Source: Apiospora phragmitis
Taxonomy: Eukaryota > Ascomycota > Sordariomycetes > Amphisphaeriales > Apiosporaceae
Length of the DNA stretch: 64,000 nucleotides
Direction: 5' to 3'
Assembly: GCA_038363925.1 (NCBI GenBank)
Contig: JAQQWL010000006.1
Location: 4,444,501 to 4,508,500, forward strand
The first letter of the stretch is position 1. Each line of letters begins with the position of its first letter. Under the pieces are notes generated by a model. The model saw only the letters and a program-made list of their open reading frames with translations, searched no databases and was not told where the DNA came from. The position numbers and the translations under genes were made by a program. Positions 21,663 to 31,921 of the stretch are shown piece by piece.

Positions 21663-22406
21663 CTAGGGATTGACATATTTGGCACAAGTATACTCCCAAT
21701 ACGGCGGAAACCAGTCGGCCGTTTCCCAGTCCAGGATGCCCATCACCTCGTCCCCTTCCACCATGGTATTGAGGCTGCTCAGGTCTCCGTGCGTCAGAAC
21801 AAGCTTGGTATCTGCTTGTCGATAAAACCGAAAGAGCTCGACGGCGTCGTCAGGCAGCTCTGGATAGTCCGTAACGATATCTACGTCGCCTACCAGGGCT
21901 TGGTGGAAGTCGCGCGTCGTGGCGAATGGCCCCCAAAACTCTTTCGAGGGCAACCGACCGTCGTAGAAGGGACCTCCGTCAATTGCACTAACGCTTGCCC
22001 CGTTGGGCGGAGGCACGGAGCGAAGCTCTGTAACGATGGCGCGAAGCTGGGCAAGGACTTTCGATTTCGACTCCTCAGTACGGTTTGTCCACCCATACCA
22101 TGCCATTTTCCCCCTGATCCTGCTCATCACAATATACGTGCGGCCCTTGTGAATGAAAGCGCAATGCACCTTCGGCACCGGAATAGAGGTGTGCTCAGCA
22201 ACGTATCGCATGGCATCGGCTTCCGCCAAGGTCGGGAACGGCTTCACCTTGATGCACATGTTGGACACGGACAGTAAGCCAGGAGAGGGTTTCCATAGTC
22301 TGTTCCACAGCCGCCGGACATATTTCTGATTCCTTATGGTGACGAAGAGGACAACAAGGAGCCGAGTGATGAGCCCAGGACTGGGGTGCTGGGAGTTTGG
22401 TTGCAT
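21663..22406 (-). CDS. APH-type phosphotransferase-fold protein, C-terminally shortened
   Basis: Minus-strand frame from ATG 22406 (MQPNSQHPSPGLITRLL) gives 247 residues with a hydrophobic N-terminal stretch. It has the aminoglycoside-phosphotransferase/choline-kinase fold marks: the Brenner-type loop LVLTHGDLSSLNTMV (HxDxxxxN, about residues 205-219) and the metal-binding ILDWETADWFPPYWEY. An earlier segment, SIPVPKVHCAFIHKGRTYIV, matches the hinge. Fungal homologues are numerous and their substrates are mostly unknown. The frame stops at a TAG (21663-21665) where the minus strand then reads NPFWGEGIDKFLEPMP and, past a second stop (TAA), FGDF, the usual end of these proteins. So about 30 residues of the tail appear lost by two nonsense codons. 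The catalytic core is complete; activity is uncertain. Confidence 0.75.
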   Translation of the reverse strand: MQPNSQHPSPGLITRLLVVLFVTIRNQKYVRRLWNRLWKPSPGLLSVSNMCIKVKPFPTLAEADAMRYVAEHTSIPVPKVHCAFIHKGRTYIVMSRIRGKMAWYGWTNRTEESKSKVLAQLRAIVTELRSVPPPNGASVSAIDGGPFYDGRLPSKEFWGPFATTRDFHQALVGDVDIVTDYPELPDDAVELFRFYRQADTKLVLTHGDLSSLNTMVEGDEVMGILDWETADWFPPYWEYTCAKYVNP

Positions 22407-23221
22407 GTTCGTGGTTTGGTCTGCAAACACGACGAGATTCGAGATAATAGTCGAGTCGGGTCCGTACTAGCAATCTGATGAGGCCAACTCCCGATGTTCG
22501 TTTCGGAGATTAAGAACGGAGCGGACGGGCAAACGCTAGATGGGGGCGGGAAAGCTTTGATCCGATCAGCATGTCCCACTATAAAGACATGGGCTTAGGT
22601 ACCTCCCGGGTTGTATCACTTGGGAGGTGAACATTTCCAATGCATCACCGAAATGAAAATATATTCTGAGTAACAGTGCATTAGCCAGGAACTGAACTTG
22701 AATCCCAACTAACTACTTCAATGAGTTACATCTTGACCAACATTTAAAAGCAGTGATGCTGACATATCAAGTGCGATGTCAAGGTGAGTGAGCGCTTACC
22801 TACTAGCAACACAAACCATCACCCAGTTATGTCCTCGCCGTATCATCAGAAAATGGGCTCTTTCGTTCAATTGGCACGAGACACATAGTTGCACACGTCG
22901 CCCATATGAGTTAATGACTATTGATCTGGTTGAATAATTTCTTAAAGCTCAGATAATCGAAGAGTTCCCGGCTAATTGGGAATGTTCAAATGAACGTGAC
23001 AGTACTGGGATATGTGTTCCCTTCAACCTTACACCGCATCAAGATCCCGGAGGGTTGTATACCGAAAAGTACGTCGGCTAAACTCTGGTCTGGCTCTTGA
23101 ACGTATTTACTCGTAGCGGTATATACATCCTACTTTATTATCTCGAAGCAGTATCACCTAATCACGCCCATCCCAAGGCGTTTATGAGCTGGCCATAAGT
23201 GCCCCTCGCAAGACCATCGCG
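22407..23221. other. Divergent intergenic region
   Basis: Lies between two divergently transcribed genes (APH-type minus, GH43 plus), so it holds both promoters. A TATATA element at about 23120 is near the GH43 start. No ORF of note. Confidence 0.5.
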
Positions 23222-24487
23222 ATGTTAGCGACATCCTTGTTCCGGTTTCTTACAGCGTTGGGGACAGTCCAGCTAGTCTCCGCGGACCCGGGTAGCCTGC
23301 GCGGGTTGCCTGTCATGGCGGCCAAGCGAGCTGACTCCAGGTTGGCCGGGTACTTAGGCGCGTTCTTCTTGGGTGCCGACCCCTATGTGTATTTCTACCA
23401 AAGCAATGGCAACGACGCGACCTCTTTCCGAGCCCTCAACAGAGGCCAGCCCGTTATCAGGCCAGCGCGAGGCACCGGTGGAGTTCGTGATCCCGCTATC
23501 GTCCAGGGAGGCGGCGAAGAAGAAGGCAGGAAGTGGTATATCGTGGGCACAGACTTGAACATTGGCAGAGTGAGGGATCTTGCCATCCAACAAGGTTACA
23601 GCGAAACATGGCTTGCTAATTGTAACAGACGGACTGGGATGCAGCCCAGCGAGCGGGATCTCGTGGTATATTCGTCTGGGAAAGCACCGACCTGGTCAAT
23701 TGGAGCAATGAAAGGCTGGTTGTCGTCGAAGATAGCACAGCCGGCATGGTGTGGGCCCCCGAGGCCCTTTGGGATGCATCTCAAGGTAAACGCCGGCTTC
23801 TTCCAAGGCTGTCCTATCTCCTCTATTGGGAGGAAAGTCACTGAATAATAGCAGAACAATACCTGGTCCATTGGGCGTCTAAATTCGTAAGATCACGATA
23901 TAACTTGGTATTAGAGTCACGTGAGCATGCTTAGGCTAAGTAAGGGATTATCACTTGCAGTACTCAGCGTCCGACACCAGACACACTGGGACCCCTCCAG
24001 CATCCGCATCCGCTACGCCCACACGCGCGACTTCCGCACCTTCACGGCGCCGCAGACCTACATCGACCGCAGCCCGACCAGCATCATCGACCTTAACATC
24101 CTGCCGCTGTACACGGACGCCGACAACCAGCAGTACGTGCGCTTCATGAAGAACGAGACCCGCAAGACCGTCTTCATGGAGTACAGCACGACGGGGCTTT
24201 TCGGCAACTGGACGCGGGCGGGCGGCGGCGGTAGCTCGGGGACCATCGCCTCGCAGGTCGAGGGCCCCGCGGCGTACCGCGACAACCTGGTCGACGGCAA
24301 GGTGCACGTCTTGCTTGACTTCTACGGCGGCGACGGGTACCAGCCCTACGAGAGTACTGGCGATCTGCGGGACAACCGGTGGGTGGCCAGTAATCGGAGC
24401 GGGTTTCCAAGCAACTTGCGGCATGGCAGCGTTTTGCCGGTCAACCAGACGTCATTTGATGCGCTGAGTGAGAAGTGGGGTTCGTAG
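23222..24487 (+). CDS. Secreted glycoside hydrolase family 43 enzyme (one frame break)
   Basis: Exons 23222-23569, 23629-23785, 23855-23886 and 23961-24487 join in phase. The product has a signal peptide (MLATSLFRFLTALGTVQLVS) and the five-bladed-propeller marks of GH43: FFLGADPYVYFYQSNGND, GGVRDPAIV, IFVWESTDLVNWSNE, MVWAPEALWD (its Glu the likely acid) and YAHTRDFRTFTAPQ (a typical GH43 blade). These enzymes cut arabinose- or xylose-containing plant polymers outside the cell; the exact bond is not predictable. In the last exon near 23990 (GGGACCCCTCC) the frame shifts from HTGTP to SSIRIRYAHT. One added C restores it, and the exon length (527 nt) is one short of a multiple of three, as that predicts. 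As given, the product is truncated early in exon 4. Confidence 0.78.
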
Positions 24488-25067
24488 GCAGGGAGGTGCC
24501 TGTTATTTTTGTTGAAGTAATCAAAAAGGGATGCCAGACATCCCAGCATGTCGTCCTCAAAGGTACCGAAAACATTAAAGGAACACAACTAAAACCGGCC
24601 ATCGTAGTAGTCATGGATCTTTAACGGGTTAATAAGAGCTCCGATAGAACGGCGAATGCGAAATATCATTTCTCTTTATTTTTTTCTGTCCGTGGTGACT
24701 TAGGGTGGCCTCTAATCAGTGGGTGTGATGAGTTCTTCTCAACAGCGCTAATTTATGTATTGTAGGGGCTCATATCGATAAGGGCGTACAAGTATGTGTC
24801 TGTAGGTGGGTCTTAGCCCTTCTTCTGGCTGGACAGGGATAAAAGACAGGCGAATAGTCTGCCGGAACGCTGAACTAGTTTTCCCGTCTAATCAGTTCGG
24901 AAGTCATCGTCATGCCTAAATCTTTCTAGCGATATTAGTTTGAACCGCGAAAAGATCCTGTCTCGTCTCACTCAATCTGGTTGATCGCATCGCCGTTCCG
25001 TTCGCCCCGCGACTGTTGCCCCTCCCCCCCCCTCCAAAGCAGCTTCAGCCGTCAAACAAAGCAAAAA
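24488..25067. other. Intergenic, nothing recognised
   Basis: 3' UTR of the GH43 gene and promoter of the methyltransferase gene. A C run (about 25021-25031) and pyrimidine-rich DNA sit just before the start at 25068. Confidence 0.5.
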
Positions 25068-25828
25068 ATGGCCGCTACGGAGTCAGCAGAGATGAACAAG
25101 GCCGAGTACTGGGATAAGAGATATCAGAGCGCAGACAATCAACCGCCCCGGGAATGGCACATGGGGTACGACGAGCTGGAGGACTACCTCAAGGAGGACG
25201 TTTACCCCCACTGGCCTGCCGACGCGAAGATCATGCACCCGGGCGCGGGCTCCAGCCATTTGCCCCTCGAAATGCGCAAGAGGGGAGGGTATACCAACAT
25301 TACCTGCGCCGAATTCTCGCCCGCCGTGATCGCACAGATGCAGCCCCTGGATCCGGAGATCAAATGGGTCGAGTGCGATGTGCGCGGCATGTCTGACTTC
25401 GCGAGTGACTCGTATGATGTGTTATTTGACAAGGCCTGTCTCGAGGCCCTCTGTGGCTGGGGCCCCAAGCACCTCCTTAAAGAGATCCCGGACATCATCG
25501 TGTCCGATAGCCGACTTTACAGCCAGGAGGTAAATCTCAATTTCGTTTCAAACTCCTTGTGATTGTTTATATTAATCTTACCTGCCGTCGACTGGAAACA
25601 ATACAACAACTAAATCCTCATCAGGCGTACCGAGTTCTGAAGCCAGGCGGCTGGTTCATTATCATCTCCGTCTTCGAACCACGCTACGTGCATCACCTAC
25701 TCAAGTGCGAGGGCACCAATTGGGAGGACGTTCACCCGCCGAAAGCCCTGACCGCCAGCGGCTGGATGCAGACACGAGCGTACTGCCTGAAGAAGCCGGA
25801 GCCCAACGCGGCCGTGGCCCACATGTAA
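25068..25828 (+). CDS. Class I SAM-dependent methyltransferase (METTL13/EEF1AKMT4-like)
   Basis: Two exons, 25068-25529 and 25625-25828, join in phase 0 to give 221 residues. The start is the first in-frame ATG (AAAAAATGGCC). Family marks are the early YWDKRY motif, a SAM-binding motif I variant (IMHPGAGSSHLPLEM in place of the usual LDxGCGNS), ITCAEFSPAVI, the motif IV region YDVLFDKACLEALCG, and RVLKPGGWFIIISVFEP. This order is that of METTL13-type methyltransferases, several of which methylate elongation factor 1A. The target here is inferred only by family. Odd point: motif I has HPGAG where DxGCG is usual, so SAM binding may be altered. The intron (95 nt) has a plausible branch sequence (CTAAATC) near its 3' end. 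Confidence 0.85.
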
Positions 25829-26430
25829 CCCATGATCAAATCAGGTATATCTTGTCTGTTATGCTATGTGCATGGAATATGCAGCGATAATGGAGTTTGG
25901 AGTTAGCCGGTTCGAAGAACGGATTCAAATGATGGAATAGAGCGTCAGCTATCAGGCATCCGTGAAACTTTTTCGTCGTTCGCAACCAACGCTGACGGCC
26001 AAGCCGCTTGGAACCATGCTTACATCTTGCTCTGTGAGTGGTGATGCATTGCATTCCTGTCCCACTTTTCGATTCATCACAGTTCATCACGCAGCGTTGC
26101 AGAAGCGCGCTTCGCGCAGCCAGCCATCGGGCCGGTGACAAATTCTCTCATGTAAGCACAAGCCACCTCGACGGCTCACTTTCTGAGAGACCTCCAACAA
26201 ATGCGAGAAGTGGCCAATAACATCGGAGGTGACAGGGGTCTGTACGGCGCAGCAGTTACAAACCAACAGCTCATCCCGGAGGATCTCTGGGCTTTCGTTT
26301 TTTATCTTTGTACAACCATAACACCAACAAACAGGATTGGCGTAGAAGAACGCGGGGACATTAATATCATTATAACGTTCCTCTTCAAAATCAGTGTACA
26401 TGTGTTTATTCAAGTGGACCGTGGATTAAG
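25829..26430. other. Intergenic, nothing recognised
   Basis: Promoter region of the NLR gene and 3' UTR of the methyltransferase. Only short ORFs. Confidence 0.5.
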
Positions 26431-29400
26431 ATGAAATACTTTAGACGATCTCCGCGTCCGGACCCATCCAAGGAACGAGTGTCCTTCTTTGACCGACTCC
26501 GCTCTAAGAGGAGCCACTCCCGCCATGGAGAAGATAGAGCTGAGTCCAGTTCAACGCCAGTATCGTCAGCTGTGAGTCAGGAAGTCGGTGATGAGAGACG
26601 CGCCCTGCCTCGTGACGATTCGGATGAGGATGTTACCCTCGAAGAGACAGCAGTGGACGAGCTGGCAGCCGTCGACTCGGACTCTGCACCTAAGCCATTG
26701 ATCATCGTTGCTGTGTGCACCCGCCCATCGTCACCCCAACAAGGGCAAGAGACGGGTCTCTGGAGCGCTGCGTACCGCGAGGCCGTGGAAAGCCAGGATG
26801 CGGTGGACCAGACCATCCTCAAGTTCGAGAAGATCCAGGACCTATTTGTACAGCTCGAAGCGACCGAAAGTGGGAGACCGGATGACTCCCTCTTCCGGAA
26901 AGGGCTCAAGCTCCTCGAGAAGATCAAGGGGCCGCTCAAACAGATGAAGCTGGTCCTCGACGTGACCAGCCCTCTTGCCAGCGCCGAGCCGGCGGTGGCA
27001 ACCGTCATTGGTGTCGTTCAAGGTGTTACAGCTGTAAGAAACACGGTCGAGTGGTTTTAGTCCCTAAGATAATGAACTGACAATTCACGACTAGCTCGCG
27101 ATATCCTTGGCTACAGCAAGAGAAACGTTAACCGCGAATATTGGCGAAATGCTGGACCAAATACAGATTATTGACGAGTGTGATACCGTTGGGCAACAGA
27201 TGGATCCTCGTAGCAAGGATCATCGCAGCGCAATTCACAAGGTGAGTTCCAAGGCATACCCGAACTACCAACGTTTGCCTGCTACTAATATGCGTTGGTT
27301 CAACAGGCCCTTGTAAAAGTGTACAGCACGATGCTCGAGTTCTACAGTGTCGCTTACACTCTACTGAATATGCGCACTGGGAAATTAACATTCAAGCTGG
27401 TACAAGACGACACGCAGCTCCCGGGAATTATCAGCCGATTCATTGAGCTTACCAGGCAGCTCAAGAACTATATTGATATCGCCACATCGGAGATGGTCGA
27501 AGAAATCCACACTAACATGATATCCAACAATGGTAAGCATGTGGACATGGGGATGCTACAATTCATCAACACTAGTCGCCTATCACAATGCCTATTACCT
27601 AACTCCCTATACTATTGCCTACTGTCCGACCAGCTATCTCATTGCTAATTGTGTCACCTCCAACCCACCACCAAGAACTGAGACTAGGTGAACGCGCTTT
27701 CGGCGTTGGGTTTCACATGTTATAAGAGAGGGTCGCTAACTCGTCCAAACCGTGTATAGTAAAACAATGGTGAGGGTTCGACAGGATCTTGGACCGCGAT
27801 CGCTTTCATACCACGACCGAGGAGATAAGGAGCGATGTCGCCTGCGAGTGGCTGCTGGAGGATGAAACTTTCCGAAAGTGGTACAGCGAGCCCGGGTCAG
27901 CACAACTTGTCTTGGCAGGAGAGATGGGTTGCGGCAAAACCGTCATGGTCACGTATGTGACCAAAAGAATCCTGCTCCGGAGCGACCATCAGGTTCCGCG
28001 ATCTCTCGTATGCTACCACTACTGCCGGGATGATGAATCCGGTAACGGCCTTTGCATCGCCCAAAGCCTTGTGTTGCAACTTCTTCATCAACATGCAAAG
28101 CCCTTGCAGAAGAACTTTTATGACTGGTACAACGCAATCTGTGCTCAGAATAAACCTGCTCCGACGACAGATATAGTTGCTCTCCTGGAATACTTCCTGG
28201 ACCGTGTGCGCGAGATTGGTAGGGATCGTGAGGTTGTCGTGATCCTCGACGGGCTGGATGAGTGCGATACAAAGATGGCCAGCTTTGTGGACGGCTTCAA
28301 GGGGCTATCCAATGAGGTCCCTCATCTCAAGGTGCTGTACAGCACTCGCCCGCACACAAGGATTCTGAACATGCTCAGCCATGTTCCTCAGCTGTCTATC
28401 AGCTCGAAACTGAACCAAAGTCGAGACGAGGCGCTTGCAAGGCATCTTGTCAAGAAACTAGAGCCGAAGCTGGGGGAAGAAGAAGAGGGCAAGGAACTCA
28501 TGAGTCTACTGGTGGAACACCTTGCCCATTCTGCGAAAGGGAGTGCAATCTGGATCAGAGTTATGATTGACCTGGTTAACGACCAGGATATTGTCGATAT
28601 CAACGACATGAAGGATTTCCTCCAGGACACCCCACAGCCTCAAGAGCTTAACGAAGTATACGTCAAGTTATTCAAGCATAGAGTTAAAGGAAATCCGAAG
28701 GTGAGTGCTACCGCCAACAGCAGTTTACCAATTCAAATCAACACTAACAGGATTCGCGATACAGCTTATTGCGACTGCATCAAGAGCTCTAGAGATTCTC
28801 GCAGTGTCCCGCCGCCCTTTGAGCATCCGCGAATTAGCATACGCCGTAGCTCTGACCGGGTGCGAAGAGAATCCTGTACGACTCCATGATATTGAAGCTA
28901 TACTGGCCCCGAACAGAATCAAGCAACTCATTGAGCCGTTCGTCACGCAGTACGACCCCAAGGAGGAAGCGCTGCCCCAGATCAAACTCCTTCATCGATC
29001 TCTTCAGGAGTTCATCCTTCGATATCAGCCCTCAGAATGGACGACCGCCCCACTGCCAACATCGGTGCAGCACGAGGCACCGGACGTGACGCAGAAACGC
29101 AGAGCAACAATGGAAGTCCAACTATTCCAGGCTTGCGCATCATACCTTCTGCTGGACGAGATCAACGACCACTCATTCCTTTCCCAAAACGAGGTGGGGT
29201 TCAGCTCGCTCACCAGTGGCGACGACCTGTTTGCCGACGAGATCATTGACGTGTGGGAGGAACCGGATGAGATTGCCCGTTTTGATCCCGTTGCGCTAGG
29301 AATGGGCCCGTTCTTCGTCTATGCCGCGTGCTACTGGCTCGATCACTTTGGCAAACTAATCGAGCCGTCCCAAGAAATTGTCGAGCAGGTTATCCGTCTT

Positions 29401-30706
29401 GGCAAGCCGGGGTCTGTGAGATTGCGCAACTGGGCCGACCAGCACTGCCGCCCCGAGTGCACCGTCTCCCCTAAGTGGTGGTTCGCACCCGAGGAGCTCG
29501 ATCCGCTCAGTCTCGCGGCCCTCTATGGATCCGAGGACATGTTCAGAACCATGCTCACGCGCGCGGAGCGCTTCGAAGGCCCCGAATTCCAGCCGCGCAC
29601 TGTGTTTCGCACAGCGCAGATGATACTCGTCCGCGGAGACCTGGCAAGGCTTCGGATGCTGTTCCTCGACGACCGGACGGGGCCCAGCCTCCGCGTCTTC
29701 GACTTCTTCCGGGCCGTCATCAACTCATGGCGCCGGTCCGACAAGACCGAGACCCCGGTCCGCCGGTGGCGCGACATTTTCGACCTGGTCCGGTACGCCA
29801 CCGGGGACATGGTGGGTCACACAACAAGTCAATTTAAAGACCCTTACATGGTGCGGGAAGACTGGGCCAACGAGCTCCTATGCGAGTCGGCCCGCTCCGG
29901 GTGCCTCCCCATGTTGCAGCGCCTCTTCGATGAGGCCTCGAACAACGCAGCGCTGCGTTCGCGGCTGCTCGTCGATTCCAAGCGCGACTACCAGTACAAG
30001 GACAACAACCTGTTCTGGCAGTTCCACCAGTCGGTCGGCGAAGCCGTCCTGAGCAACTCGATCGCGGCGGTCCGTTACCTCCTGGACCAGCCGGGCATCG
30101 GATCGCACTTCCGGCACCGCAACCACCGCGACTACACCGTCTTCCACACGGTGGCCCGGGCGTGCGACCCGGACATCCTGGCGCTCCTGCTCTCGCGACT
30201 GCCCTCCTTGTGCGACGACGCCGGCGCCGTGCTCCTCATCAACCAGGCCAACAGCAGCGAAGACACGGCGCTGAACCAAATCATCTTTTCGCCGCGGAAA
30301 ACGCCCGGGCGGCTCCGGTGCATCGAGCTCCTGCTCGCGAGCGGGGCGGACCCGAACATACCCTGGGACGATATTTGGAACCGCCCTGACCCGGGCCGCC
30401 GTTCGGGGCGACCTCGACCTGATCCGGCTGCTGGCCCAATACGGCGGCGACGCCCTGGACCCCGGAACCATATTGGTTCTCGTTCCAGCCGAGGACGACG
30501 CTCATAGACCTGATCCTTCTTTGCCTTTTGGGGACAAGATTGATGGTGACGAAGTCGCCGGCCCTGGCGATGGGGGAAAGAAAATGAGGCTCAAGTACTC
30601 CATGCTGGAGAGAGCGGAAATGCTCCCTGATGTCGTCGATCTTCTAACCGAACTTCTGGTTGCTAGACAAGAAAGGCTCAAGGCCAAAGAAGTTTCAGCC
30701 GCTTGA
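26431..30706 (+). CDS. NLR-like STAND protein: helical N domain, NACHT, ankyrin-like C-terminus (one frame break)
   Basis: Five exons fit by phase: 26431-27033, 27095-27241, 27307-27532, 27775-28700 and 28765-30706. The N-terminal 300 residues are helical and resemble fungal STAND N-terminal (Goodbye-like) modules. The NACHT core is clear in exon 4: P-loop GEMGCGKTVMVT, Walker B VVILDGLDECD, then VLYSTRPHTRI (sensor 1). A winged-helix-like part (SRPLSIRELAYAVAL type) and LLHRSLQEFIL follow. The C-terminus has ankyrin-like text (AVLSNSIAAVRYLLDQP, CIELLLASGADPNIPW). Such proteins act in fungal self/non-self recognition and cell death. Near 30375, in GATATTTGG, the frame slips; with one T fewer it continues GTALTRAAVRGDLDLIRLLA to a stop at 30706, about 1,280 residues. 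Unchanged, it stops at 30507, about 1,214 residues. The fourth exon start is the least sure: AG at 27773-27774 is used because it keeps phase. Confidence 0.8.
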
Positions 30707-31699
30707 GCGCCTCAAAACAAGATGCACACCGGCTATGAACAGTCCATTGAGGTTTCGTAAGTTCGTAAGTATTCAAAAGTCATAATTTGGTTTTCATGGA
30801 CTATGTTGAGGCCCAAGTATTTATAAACATCATACCTTGGACTGGATCAATGACGTGTATCTTGTCACGGAGAACGCAAGGGATGAGATAACGCAAGGAA
30901 TGGATAGCCAAGAGATGCGAATTAAGAGATTGGGTAGAGTAGTCTAGGAGTCGACTAGTGAGCGCAGGATAGACGATAGGTGAAACGACAGGAGTTAGCA
31001 GCTTCTCAAGCCCGCTCGAGTCTGATCTGAGCAAATCCGTAGAAGAGGTGTGCAAAACCCGCGAGAGGTTAGGTGATTCAAAGTGTCCAGGTTGACGTAT
31101 TATGGTAGGCTTCTCTATGTTCCAATTTGATGCGTACTTCCAACCAGGGTTTAATGCGGTGTTTGCCTGATGCCTTCCCTTGTGACGTGTTTTGCGTCCG
31201 GCTCCGTAATAAAGAGCGACCAGGGGTTGCCACAGACAGGGAACCAATCAGAATCATATGTTGGTGAGCAGCACAAAATTCCAAGAGGCCCAACTGCATA
31301 TGCAACACAGCCCAAAGTCCCCGTCGTAGTTGATGGGCCCTGCTCCAACCTATGACTTCGACCTATGACTTCGAGCATTCCAAGCTGCTTTTGTCCGGCT
31401 GAGCTGACGCGATTATCCGGTCATCACATGGCTGTGTAACGAAAACACTAAGCAACGGATGAACTACCCTAACCGAACCCCCTCGTTATGTTCAATATCC
31501 TGGTGTGATACGGAATTAGCTGGATCACGTTAGCTATATATTCTCCGCTATTAAGAACTGCCCCCACGGTCACTCATTCCAGCCACCCTTGTCATATCAT
31601 TCCTCGTAATTTTGAGTTCCTGGACGACCCCTGAAAGCCATTCTTCATCACAAACATAACAATTTATCACCACCACGTCATTTCAGCTTGGGTGAAAAA
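30707..31699. other. Intergenic, nothing recognised
   Basis: Promoter side of the split P450. A short tandem duplication of CCTATGACTTCGA is at about 31348-31374. No gene supported. Confidence 0.5.
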
Positions 31700-31913
31700 A
31701 TGACATATTTTCACCTCACTCTGCTGGTAGTAAGCTGGGTCATATACTTTTATCGTACTCGCCTCAGGCTCACCCATGATCTGCCTAGCTGGTGACCTTC
31801 ACCGCTGGAAGCTACTTCTACAACCTCTACCTGCACCCTCTCCAGAAGTTCCCGAGACCATGGACGCACCGGGCATCGCGTCTCCCTTGGGTCTATCATT
31901 CGCTCCGGGGCGA

Positions 31914-31921
31914 TCTCCACG
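31914..31921 (+). repeat. Left copy of 8-bp target-site duplication (TCTCCACG)
   Basis: TCTCCACG immediately before the insert end CAAGGCTGT. The identical copy is at 56429-56436. It lies inside the P450 codons for D-L-H. Confidence 0.9.

Noticed and set aside
29878..30471. 197-codon minus-strand ORF
   Set aside because: Antisense shadow of the NLR ankyrin-like region.
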